Shown: positions 37,712 through 49,500 of the stretch, piece after piece
Layout: each line of letters opens with the position of its first letter
Position numbering within the stretch: the first letter of the stretch is position 1
Source of the DNA: Acanthornis magna
Lineage: Eukaryota; Chordata; Aves; Passeriformes; Acanthizidae
Direction: 5' to 3'
Length of the DNA: 64,000 nucleotides
NCBI GenBank assembly: GCA_036785705.1
Contig: JAWUZG010000005.1
Coordinates: 868,001-932,000 of the forward strand
Translations under genes and position numbers: made by a program
The notes under the pieces: model-generated
Told to the model about the DNA's origin: nothing
Seen by the model: the letters and a program-made list of their open reading frames with translations, nothing else
Database searches by the model: none

Positions 37712-39119
37712 TGCAAATCCAGCAGAGCACAAGGGCAAGCAAGTTTTTCAAAATGGGAATTGGAGGAATTTTGTTTTAATTTATATTTACTGGGTATTGG
37801 GTCTCAAAGCTCATTATGGGAGGGAAGCTGAGCACTTACCTCTATCTCTGTGCGCTACTTCAGTAGTCCAGGATCCACATCAGCACTGCCAGAGGTAACG
37901 ATGTGTGGAGTTAAAAGCATTGCCTACTCCTCCTCTCTCTGAAGCATTCCCCAGCAGCAGGCTTGCACCGATGGTGCCAAGTGTGAGATCTGACCCACAG
38001 GAACTTCACTGGTGCTGTCCAAAAAGCCAGAGGAGACCTGGCTGGGCTCTGGGATCCTGGCACTCTGCAATCAAGAAATGCAGATTTCCACATTTGAACC
38101 AAGCCCATCGAGCCTGGAGCATTGCCAGCACCACAGAGTTGCTGTTTCCATGGAGGCAGCTGTGAAAGCAGATTTTTCCTTTTAAAGGAAGGCAGAGCAT
38201 GGGACAAAGCACATGTACTCTAATGGGGTGGAAGTTCTTTACCAGAAAGTGAACCCCCTTAATTGCTCCTGCATAAATGAGATGTTCCTGAGGCCATGGA
38301 CAGACATGGGGTGTGACTGATCTCATAAAGTCTTGCTTCCATGGGAAAAGAGAGAGGGGCAAAGAGCTGAGCCCAAAGGAATTTTATGGATTTGTGAAGG
38401 GAGCTGACGAGTCTGTGTCTAATTAACTCAATTCTGAGTGATGAGGGTGCTGGGAGAAATACAGAGGGCAGACCCAGCAGAGGGGACCCGCAGCAGCTGC
38501 CACACTAATTGTGCTCCCATCACTTCACCTCATGGCTGATCAAATCCTTCTTCCTGCCTTTTAAGAGCTGCTTGTCTGCCTTTCCTCTTTGATACTGAAT
38601 CAAGTCAAAACTTCTCAGTTGATTCACCTCCTCCTCACCTGGCCTCTCCTCCCTTGCTCGGTTTTCTATTGCATCTGTCTCCTCTGGCTCAGCCTCCCCT
38701 CCTCTAGGAGGCACTCACATGGATTTCTCTGTGCTGCTCTTCTCTTCCCATAGAAACCCAATAGGATTTGTGTGTTCGTGCCTCCTGCCCTCCCCCCATC
38801 ACTCCTGCACTTCCCACTGCAGACCCTCTCTTCCCTGTCACCCCCCTGTTAACCTGGGCTGGTTTCCCTGCAGGGATTGTCTGTTCCTTGCATCCTTATT
38901 ACGGGCACGTGCACCAGGGCTTTTTCTTCAGTGCTGGGAGCTAATTGATGGCTCAGCAAGGAAATGGATATTGATGCTTGTGCTGGTTGGGGGATGGCAC
39001 AGTGCAGTGCTGGCTTCTCACCTGCCTGGTGAAGAAGAGCTTGGTGTTGGTAAACACTGAAAAAAACTGAGTGCTGGCTCTGGGATGGGATAATGCTGCT
39101 TTTCCTGTTCTCTGACTCA

Positions 39120-39776
39120 GCACGTGTTGGGGAGGAAGAAATAGGAAAGTCTTATAGAAATTATTACCTGGCGAAAGATGCTGAAAATATAGAAACTACA
39201 AGCGAGATTGGAATGAAGACAAGTTTTGAGATACCAAACCTCAGTTACTGAATAAACTGCAAAACAATGGTATAGCCACCGCAGGTAATCTCCCTCTCTG
39301 ATTGAACAATGGCCTTCTTTGATTAGACAATAGCCCTTGCCTGCCTGCAGGTCCAAGGGTCAGAGTAGACTTTACTAACTTAGCATAAGGTAAAAAAAGC
39401 AGTTTTTAGGGTTTAAAATATAACGCCATATGGTAATACAAGGATGCTCATAGGCTGTATGTAAATGTTATAGAATTTGTATCTTGTCCTAAATTGGTTA
39501 GTGAAAATTAGAATATTCAGCATAGAACATGATTTATTGTGTTGTAAGCGAGAACTACGGTATTCCGCATTCCCAATTCCTGTACCTCTCTCTCTCTCAC
39601 CTCTCTGACCTGCTCTGGGCTGTGCCTGGCGGTTCCTAGCAGGTCTCTTACCCCCACGCTCTTTATTACAATAAACCTCATGCTCTAAGACCAGACTCCA
39701 GAGATCTCTGTCTCCGTCCAAACCGCATCCACACACCGCAGAGGCCATCCAACAGGCGCAAGATTTCTGCAGCACG
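39120..39776 (+). mobile_element. Solo LTR of an endogenous retrovirus (ERVL/ERV1-like) with target duplication
   Basis: The element spans 39,125-39,771 (647 bp). It begins TGTTGGGGAG, ends TTTCTGCA, and is flanked by identical 5-bp direct repeats GCACG at 39,120-39,124 and 39,772-39,776. These are the TG...CA ends and target-site duplication of a retroviral LTR. A polyadenylation signal AATAAA at 39,670-39,675, in plus orientation, is followed by a CT-rich segment, as expected for R and U5. No tRNA primer-binding site, gag, pol or env sequence follows, so this is a solo LTR left by recombination between two LTRs. A 5-bp duplication favours an ERVL or ERV1 type over ERVK (6 bp), but the family is not proven. 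Confidence 0.85.
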
Positions 39777-42700
39777 GGTCTTTAACATACAGAAGGCCTT
39801 TCCACAAAGATCAGGCTCACCGCGGAGCGGATGGATCACAGGGCGAGGAGGAAGGCGGCAGCAGGAAGCAGATGGGCAGCACAGTGTGGGGTTTGCCTGC
39901 CATTTGCTGCTTTGCTGTGGGAAGCTCAGAAAGGAGTTACAGTAGGACCAAAGAAAGAGGGAAAAAAGATTGAAACCCATCAATATTCAGAAGAGCAGAG
40001 GAAACAGATATATTGACCTAAATGGCCAGTGGTGACTCAAAAGCTTAAGGGAAATATATGTAAATAGTGCCATTAACAGCTCTAGGGCTGTGGGGAAGAG
40101 GGGCTGGGGACAGCTGCTGACTTCTGAAGGAAAATGCAAAATAATGGAAATCGTTTCTTTGAGAGTCCACTCTCTTCTGCCCTACAGAGACTCTTTCCAA
40201 ACAAGACATGGAAGTTAATATTTTAACTTCTTCCAAAACCAGTTCAAGCCCTGCTGCCTTCCTTGGAGGAGAGTGTTTCATAAAGCTAATTTGGAGAATA
40301 ATTCGGTCTGAATCATCTCCACGTGATGCATCCATATGAAATGCAGACTGATTGCAATTTCTGCCTGTGTTTCTCCCAGCTGAAAGCAAGCTGACCTGCA
40401 GGTTTTTGTTTCGGTGCATCTATAGGAAAATTTTGCTTTGCTGGCCTATTGTAATTTTTTTCCTTATTCCAGATTTTTTAAAATAAACAGAAGGGATTAA
40501 CTGGAGTGGAAGGCTTAATTGACCTCTTTCAAACAAATCTCTTCCCTAGAGAAGCTAGAATTAAACCTCCACTTTCATTCCTGCAATTTAACTGACTGGT
40601 GATATCTCATCTGTAAAACAATGTACTCTGATTAAGCCTTAATGTCTTAGACTTTTGAAAGCTGATTTTGTAGAGATACAGAATGTGTAACACTTGTCCT
40701 AAAACCTGCCGTGTTAATAATTTATTAATATTTTATTCTGGTTGTGTCTTTTACATTTGTATTTGCTCTTTACTCTGTCCTTGTAACCATAGTTTATAGA
40801 ATTTTCCTACCTAGTCCTTGCAGTGCCCAGGTTTGCATCTGTACTGCCTTGTTGTGCATTTATTGATTTCAGTTCATGATTGCATTAAGGAAAATCCTTT
40901 TTATCTGCTCCCATGAGGAGTTTTCTGCTGAGGACAGTTCTTAGGTCTTGTATTATTTTGCAGCAAACCTTGTGAGTCAGAAAGTGAGAGGGGGTAAATT
41001 TGTACTTGATTACCTGAGGAGAGAGTGAAGGTAGGGGCAGAGTGGGCAATGAAGATGGGTTTGAGATGAAGTTTGGAGAGGGTTTGGAAAATTATTTTGC
41101 ATAAGTAGGTAATGAAGGACTGGTGTGGAAAGGATAGGCAGGGGCTGATGGAATTAATCCTTTGGGACTCTCACCAAAACTGAGAGCCCAGGGAAAACGG
41201 GTGATGTGGAAGGTCTGCAGGGAGTCCTGGCTCTGCTTGGAAAGTGGAAATGGAGGAGGAAGCTACTACTGAGTTCCCTTTGAGGTTTCAGATTGAAGTA
41301 TGCCTTTAGCCAAGAGAAAAAAAAACCCTGTAGTTCCTCCTCCCAATCCATAATTTCCTTGCTCTGATTATTACCAAGTGTGGAAGCATTTGCCTCTGCA
41401 CGTGTGATGGATGCCAGCGGCACTGCAAAGCTGTCATTGGAGGGGGGGAAAGAGAAAAAGATCTTTTCTTATGTTTGCTGGAGCAGAGTTCAGTGGAGCA
41501 TTTCAGATGTTTGTGTTCAGATTATTGCCCTTCTCCTTTGCCTTTTCGTCTGAATTAGAAAACTACCTATTAATAAGCTGGTAGGCGAGCAGTGATTTTG
41601 CATGTTAAATAGTGTGATTGCTTCATCCCAGTGGAACTGTGCTCTTTCAGAGTTGGACAGCTGAAAAATACATATATTGGTAATTAAATTAGATTTTATT
41701 TACAAATATTGGCTCAGAGGTTTTCCAAGTCGGAAACTTTGATTCCTTTTCCTTTTCTGATGAGCATAAGCCTTGCTGGATTCTGACCAGATAATGTGAA
41801 GCTCTGTCTTCTTCCAGCTTTACAAAATCTTGGCTTAGAAAACATTGATGAAGGAGCACTTCGGTTTCCATTGGGACATGGGAGATAGTGGCAGCAAAGG
41901 AGAGGGAGGGAAGCAACATCTCCTCTAGGCTCTGTTGCACAGAAAGGGAGCAGGAAATAGGCTTTCTTAGATAAAATCAGCTGTGTCCCCCCTCCCCTGC
42001 TCTTGGATGTGCTGTCGCTATGGAGGGTTATTTTTCCAATTTTTCCCATTTTCCATTTTCAGTAGAGGGAAACAGAGAAGAAAGTGGCTATTTCTTGTGT
42101 CAGAGTTCTGCCTCTGAAGGCAAAACCAGTTGCATCAGGACCCAAATGATGCTCCAGAAAGCCCAGGACTGAGGTGACACAGCTCTGCAGTGGGGAAAAG
42201 ATAGATGAGCTTTGAAGATGACTTTCAGGGAGGTACAAAATGCACAGCAAAACAAGTACCCAGCTCTGCTCTCACCAGGTGATCAGGAATGAGATTTGCC
42301 CTAACCAGCCTGATAGTGACACTTGGGATGGAGTCTGAAGCTCTTGGAATTCTGGAATGTCCTGTGAGTTTTGAAACTCCTTTCCAATAAGTCAAACCCT
42401 GTAAAAGCAGTGTCCCACCACCCTAGTAAATATATGTGGATTTTTTTCATTTCTCTGTAGATACCCAGCTGCATATTTGGTATTTTAAATAAATGAATCC
42501 ATGTCATGAATGAACTAATGTTTTAAAGTGGTACCAGGGGTAGTTAAAGGCTGCATGGCAGCTCCAGTGCAGATCCAGCTTTTCCAGCATGAGCCCCTGC
42601 TAGTGAGAGAGAAGGAGCTCACATGGACTTCGCACTGATTTATTCATATCACATCCCTTACGTGGGCGAGCTGAGCCTTCAGCTTTTGGCATCCTGAGCA

Positions 42701-43839
42701 TTGGTTACTTGCAGGGACACGCCACAAGTAAGAAACGCAGGGGGACAAGATGATGTTATTTCCATTTAAAACACTCAGCCTGCGTGTTACAAGGAGAAGG
42801 AATAGTTATAATAACACAGCTGATTGCTGTCAGAGTATTAAAAGGGAGTTTTATTGGAAAAGGTATTATACAGCCCACTGTGCTTTGCATAATCATTTTA
42901 AAAGCAGTTCAGGACATCTTCCTGCCTTTATCCTGAAGAAGGCAGAAGTAATTTAGAAAGCCAGGGTTGTCAGTATGGCTGAGCTCAAGGCTGGGCATAG
43001 TTACGCCCACTGGGGTGAGTGTGCAGGGGTGCAGATGTTTGGAGTGCAGAGACTTTGTTACAGGGGTAGAGTGTAAAAAGATGTTCTGGTCATTCAGTTT
43101 TGATGTCTCAAACAATTTGAGTCCCATGGCTGTCCTAAGGTCATCTTTCTGAAACCTTCTTACTGCCCCGTGAAGCCAACAGCGAGTCATCTCAGATGCC
43201 CACCTAGAGCACCGACAATTTTCAGATTGGCTGAAACAGAAAATACCAGGGTATTTATTGGGTCTTATGTCCAAAACTTGAGGAAAAGCCTAAGCTGACA
43301 TTTGAGGGGTTAACTATACCTTAAATAGCTTTTGAGTTTGATGTGATTCTGTATTTAAATACAAAAAGGAAATGGTGAAAATTAAATGAGAGATTTTGTA
43401 GGACAGCATGTTTCGTTAGAACAGAAACCATCGTTTTTTTCTGGTTAGAAAATATTTCCGTTAGGATCTGAGCTCCTTCTGCACATTTAATTTCCCTCTC
43501 AGCCAGAGACTCTGTAGTCCCTTTTTTCCCAAAGTGCTGACTCTGGCCCCGCCACTTGACATAACCACACATGTTCCCTTAATGCATTTTTTTGCAGTCA
43601 CTTTCCTGGCTCATCTTTTGATTTCCCAGTTGTATCAGCAGCTTTGTTGGAGTTATTCTGTAACGAAGTGGGGAATGAATGAATTAATGACTCTCCCTGC
43701 CTCTGGAAACAGCAGTGAATGCAATCAGAGTCAGCATGCAGAGATGTCCTTTTCTGTTAATAATTTTTTTGAATTGATGGTGTATTTTTGATGCTGAAAC
43801 TTTAAGAAGGACCTGCAATCTCAGGTGTAAATAAGCTAA

Positions 43840-43873
43840 ATTAAATATAAATATATATATATTTAAATATAAA
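43840..43873. repeat. AT-rich simple repeat
   Basis: TAAATATAAATATATATATATT-like sequence, partly palindromic and built of TA dinucleotides and AAATAT units. It has no attached element. Confidence 0.8.
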
Positions 43874-45970
43874 CAGAGGGGTTAGAGTCTGATGAGTCAC
43901 TGGCACCATTTCACCAAGCAGGATGGGAACCATGAGGATCCATGAGCTGTTGATTGATGAGAGATGATGGCTAAGTTCTTCACCTCTGTGTAGCCCCAGC
44001 ATCTCACCCTCTCTGGTAAATAAGATTTATCAGAAAATACTTGGAGAAGATCTTGCTTTCTCTCGCAGACTCCTTATGATAGTGTTTTCCCAACGAGACA
44101 GCCTTGAGAGCTGCTGTAAAATCAGTCAGTGCAGACTGAGGAGGGATGATGCCATGTTGTTCCAGCAGAAGTAGTTCTTCTGGGAGAGAAGTGGCTTTTT
44201 AACATAATTGTCTAAAAGTTTGGGAGCTGAATCAGCTCATACACACAGTCACATGGCAGCTTCTTGTGGTGTTTCCAGAGCAGGATTTCTGAGAGTCATT
44301 TTAGCTGCTCGCTTACCTGGCAAACTCTTTTCCTTGTTGGCTTTTTTCTGAGAGGCTGAAAGTGTCTTTTTGGACCATTTTAAATGAAACCCCTCATGCT
44401 GGAGAGGGCCTTCCCAGAAACATTGTGGGGATGGGCGCAGTGAAATGCCGTGATTAACGTGTGTGCATCCTTTCTCTGAAGGAAAGGTTGGGAGCCACCT
44501 CCTGTAACAGCAGCATCTCTTGGAAGGAGGCAGTGGTGGCCATCTCAGATGCAGTAACCTCTCCAGTTGTTCAAAACCTTCCTGCAGCCACAAAGCATTT
44601 CTATTTTTTGGTGTTTAAAAGGTGGAAAACAATGAAAACCTCACAGCAGCACTCATCTTTCTGGATTTGCACTGAGATAAAAATGTGTGGGTTCTTTCAT
44701 TCCGTTTACTGTAGTTTCTGTTTGCTTTTCTGTGGCTGGTCCGAAAACTTTCACTTCCATTTCAGAGATAAGGCATAAAGAGTCTCCATTAGCTCCCAGT
44801 CAGAGAGCAGGTGAGACCCAGCATTTCCAAACTGCTGTCTGGAGGTGCCAAAACACAAGGACTGCACGGCAAGGTCGCTTAGCTCTGAAAAAAATCAGTG
44901 TTGAGGAATTCCTCAGTTGCAATTATTGATTGTTGGGCATGATCCAGAGGGAGGAGGACTGAGCAGACGTCACTTTATAAACATTGCATGTTCTGTATAA
45001 AGAGCTTATGGTAAACTTTCTGAAGGAGGTAATAAATAGTAAGCTCTAGAAACCCTTCAAGGGATCAGTTCTCATTTTTAATGTGGAAGCAGAGTATGGC
45101 GTGACAGCAGCTCAATAGGTAATAGGATAAGAATTGACTTTCAGACCAGTTTTCCAGCACAATGCAGAGTGGAAAAAAATATGTAAGGAATAAAAATTTA
45201 AAGTAGAATCTACTCATTTGTGATTTATTGTAGACTGTGGAAATATTTTCCCTTCAGTTACATGTTACAACAATACAGAGTAAAAGCAGATAGAAAGGCA
45301 GGGAACCCGCAGCGATAACAATAGGCATGATTTTCATTTTCCAGGCACTTGCTGTGGATACATTTATCTATAGATATGTTTGTTTGCATTTTAAAGGTAT
45401 TTTGTCATACCAAATAAACTGATTTTGCACCATTTCTTGGCAAACACTTACAGGTCAGATCCTGTGTTTCATCCTAAAGAATATTCTTATCAGAGGCTTG
45501 CCATTAGTAATGAATGAATAATGAAGCATCTGTTGTTGTTTATCATTCATTGGAAAGCAACCTTTTTTTACAAATGTTATGGTAATAGAGCAATTCCTCA
45601 GAACTAGCCCACCCTGTACTGTTTCAGAAGTAAAATAAGAAATGCAGTGAATATTGTTGTAGGAAAAATGAGTGTGTTGAATGCAAACATACCAGCGAGG
45701 AGTTGGGGCAGGAGTTGCCTCCAGAGCCCCCCTGTCATTACCTTGTTTCAGTGGCATGTGGTGCTGTCACAGGGGTGTGCCCCCCCCCCCCGGTCCCATT
45801 CATGCTTGTCACTGTGATACTCTCTGGGGGCTGTAAAATCTGTGCTGAGACATCCACCCCCCTGGAGCCCCTACTTGATGCAGTTTTGATATGTTCATGG
45901 ATACATCCTGCTCTGGGTGCAACCAGCTCAAGATCAGTCGGTTTCAAGACCTAGAAAATACTTTGCTGCC

Positions 45971-45994
45971 TTTTTTTTTTTTTTTTTTTTTTTT
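45971..45994. repeat. Poly(T) run, 24 nt
   Basis: An uninterrupted T run about 180 bp before the plus-strand CR1 fragment. It is not part of a recognisable retroposon tail, because the neighbouring CR1 has its own 3' end at the far side. A C12 run lies 180 bp to the left. Confidence 0.9.
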
Positions 45995-46154
45995 AAGTAA
46001 AATCTGTCTTTTAAAAATTATCAGAATACATGCCTAGTAAATGCAGACACTTGTGAGAAACCATGCAGTCCTGTGCTAGGTCTTTCCTGGGAGCTGTGCA
46101 GAAGCCCTACTGCAGCCTACTGTGCTTTGGTCACGGCTGCAGTCACACTGATGC

Positions 46155-46542
46155 TGCTGCACCTCAAGTGCTGTGTTCAGTGTAGGGCTCCTCACTTCCA
46201 AAAGGACATTGATGGGCAAGGCTCTGGAGAACATGCCCTGTGAGGAGTGGCTGAGGGAACTGGCATGGCTGGGAGGATGTTATTGCTCCTACAGCTACCC
46301 AAAAGGAGTTTGTAGTGAGGTGGGGTCGGTCTCCTCTGCCATATCTCAGCTGAAAGGACAAGAGAAAATGGACTCAAGTTGTGCCCAGCGAGGTTCAGAT
46401 TAGAGACCTGAAAAACTGTTTTCACTGAAAGACTGGTCAGGCATTGGAATAAGTTGCCCAGGGAGGTGGTGGAGTCACCATCTCTGGATGTGTTGGTTGA
46501 ACTAGATGGCTCTGAAGGTCTCTTCCAACCCTGATTCTGTAT
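46155..46542 (+). mobile_element. CR1 LINE 3' fragment
   Basis: The plus strand shows the CR1 order: a CTCAAGTGCTGTGTTCAGTG segment, GGGCTCCTCACTTCCAAAAG, then the ORF2 end and 3'UTR. It closes with AGGTCTCTTCCAACCCTGAT and a TCTGTATG end in place of the usual octamer repeats. The frame is broken. This copy is in the same orientation as PAK5, unlike the other three CR1 pieces in the leader interval. It is 5'-truncated and inactive. Confidence 0.92.
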
Positions 46543-49500
46543 GTTTGTAATGCCAGCTTTGCTGTTGCCAGCAAGTGTGGGGAGTAAACTCAGTTTCAGA
46601 GACTTCAAGCCCTAAAGCTTTATGTGCAGACCCAAGATATTTTAGTGTCCCCCTTGCCATGCTCCAGGTCGATGCCAGTCCATCTCTTCTGCAGAGGCTT
46701 TGCCAGCAGACCCCACTGAGGATATGGCCCAGGATGCAGAGAAGGTGTAACCTGTGCACAATTGAGAAGAACGATTTTCCAAGTGCTTTTCAAGCACTTT
46801 GCTCAGTCTTGCGATAAATGTAGAATTTCATATCCTTGCAGTTCTTATCCTACAGTTACCCCAAACTCTAGGAAGTCCGTATTTACTAATACTCAGAATT
46901 ACACAATACTGTTTCACAATACTGGTTTTGATATTTCCTGCAGGTTTATCTGATCTCTCTGCTCACTTTGTCTTCTCTACTGATAGATCATCACTTTCAT
47001 TCTTGATAGTATTTCCTTCTACTGAGTATTTTTTTTCTAATTGAAAATGTAAAAACAGAGTACCTGCATCCTTTACAATATAGGACTGTCTTTTAAAATA
47101 GTACTAATATCAACTCAGAAAAAAAAAATTTACAGCTGCTTGAAGTTTCACAAGTGACTTGAGACTCAGGGTGTCTCATTTAATAGGTGCTTTATTTAAT
47201 CCCCTCTCCCTGTGGATGTCCAGTGTTTCCTACAAAGTTAATACCATTAATTATCTCAAAAGGAGCACCCAGAGGACTATTTGCTTCTGCAAATCTGGAA
47301 TCTTTTCACTTTCTAGGGATAGAAATTATTTGAGTTACCTCCAGGGGCTCGGGGGGCTGCGGGGGGGTTTCCTCTTTAATCTGCCCAGAGCTGTTGCAGA
47401 CTAATTGCCTGCATGAGCCTCCATCTCCACATTGCTATTTATGTGTGCATGTGTATAAGATAATAGAGAGTGACTGACTACAATATATGCGTTTAAGCTA
47501 CTCAGCTGAAAATTACTGAGCATTAAAATCCACTGGGAATCACAAGACTTCTAAATTAGGAAAGCACATGTCAGTCAGTGTGTGGAAATGAGTCCTCGTA
47601 CAAGAGTAGCTTTCAATAAGAAGAATGAGTATTGTTCCCTGGAGTACATCAATCCTAGTTTGACCACTCTGTACCAGCTTTTGCTATTTCTCTGGAAGCG
47701 TACATTGGCTTTTGTTATTATTTTTTCCTCTCTTTTGTTCCGCTGTGCGTTTCTATTAGATATGTCTCATGGGCCAGCTATCAAGAGACACACTGCTGTG
47801 CTGGGACAAATGAAGGCCTTTTCAAACGTAAACAAGGTATTGTGGGATTGAAAAGAATCATGGACAATGACAAGTCCTGGACTCTTTGTTATTGTTTAAA
47901 TGTATTTTTATTATATTGTGCAGTGACATAGAAACTCTGAGAAACTGACTCATTTGACCTAACATTGAAATGAGCAGAATGCCGCCAGGTAGATGAGGGG
48001 CCTTGGGAAAGAGGCGTTTTTGTTGGTCTAGTCCATCAGTATATATCTTTCCATGACTAAGGCATGTATTTTAATAGTGGTTAAATGACTTACAAGTCTG
48101 TCCCATCTCAGAAAAATACCATGCATCTTGAAAATCCATGATAATCAATTGAATCCTATTGATCATCAAGCTTTTCACTCTAAAACTCACATGGGCATGC
48201 ACTGAAAATGGTGTTTTTATATTTTCATTGAACTGAAAAAGATAGTCTGGAAAAATTATGTGGTCACAGGTGATTAATTTCAATCAGTACATTATTTATG
48301 TGCAGAAGAGCTTAGCAGAATGGTAGAAGACTCAAAATGTGAGCTGACTTGGTTTATTCAGGATTTGTAGATCCTTTTTGTTCCTGTCTGAGGGTCAGTG
48401 TTTAAAGTCATCATTAGTAGAGTATGTCAGAACATTTTCCAAGGTGTTATTTTATTGTTCCCAAATTGAAATGCTCAAATCGTAATTAGGAGCAGAGGGA
48501 CGAGCAGGGATCTTGGGAAATGGGGCCTCTCATTAGACAGGTGAGCCAACCTGGTATTCACCTGCATGGGGTGTTGCCATTCACATGACAAAACACAAAA
48601 CCTTATATGTAAAGAAATAATGAGATGTCCCTCTATATAACACCAGTAAATGAATAAATAAATACAGGACATGACCAGAGTACTCACCTACCTCTGGTTT
48701 GAGATGCACTGCTGGCAGCTGGTCCCTCGTTCCTGGGTGTCTCCCATTTGTGTCCATCCTGCCCATCCAGACTGAGACCGTGGGAGTTAGGAAAGTATTT
48801 AGGAATGCCTTGTCTGGGAAGTCAAACAGGATTCCTCCTTTTGGCACAGTAGTCTGTCAGGCCTGCCCTGAAATCAGTGTGGTTTTTAAGAGTCTTTCCA
48901 TGAACTTCATTGTCTTCTCATTCAGTTGACTCTGCTTTTTCAGATATAACTTCTTGTTCTATCTCCTGAAAAACAGGGTAGTGTATTTTCAGTTAAAAAT
49001 ACAGATAAATTCTTCTTTAAAATGTAAGCCTCCAATAAAGGCATGCTTCTTTTTTTTTTGCAAAAGAAACTCATGCTCTGATTGCAGCCAGCAGCAAAGG
49101 GTCCCCACCAAGAAGCTCAGAACCATCCTTAAACAGAAAGGAAATACAAAACTGTTGCTGTTCCTTATTGAAGAAAAAACCCGAAACCATTTTCCTCATT
49201 TTTAAGAGTTTTATTAAATACAGTAAATATATTAAATATATATTAGGTATATAGATACACAGATATGTGTTGGTCTCCTTCCACTTGCTTCAGCAGCAGG
49301 AGCTTGCACCTGTGTGAGCTGAAGGAGAACCAACATCATTTTTACCTCTCACTCACAGAGGATTTCTCAGCAATTTATGCTGCCATCAGTCCATCCCGGA
49401 CATTTGCTTTCTCCTCGAGATTGAGTTTCAGCCCAGCTCACATTTGTCTGGAGCACTGGCTCTGCTGGCTGCCTTGACACGTTAATTTAATTTGTGCTTC

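Larger units (their letters stand above)
31631..39119. other. Intronic sequence with small features only
   Basis: No coding exon is recognised. The segment 32,740-32,960 is slightly enriched in CpG and has an E-box and an inverted CCAAT box. A 14-bp unit is duplicated at 32,101-32,128, and a TACATACATG-type purine/pyrimidine tract lies near 32,484-32,530. A G17 run is at 37,695-37,711. Everything else is unassigned. Confidence 0.5.
39777..46154. other. Intronic sequence with simple repeats only
   Basis: No coding exon or transposon is recognised. There is an AT microsatellite-like patch at 43,840-43,873, a C12 run at 45,780-45,791 and a T24 run at 45,971-45,994. Confidence 0.5.

Noticed and set aside
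39125..39754. LTR ending at CCAACA (39,749-39,754), which would pair with TGTTGG at the left end
   Set aside because: No target duplication fits that end. The end at 39,771 gives TG...CA with a perfect GCACG duplication.
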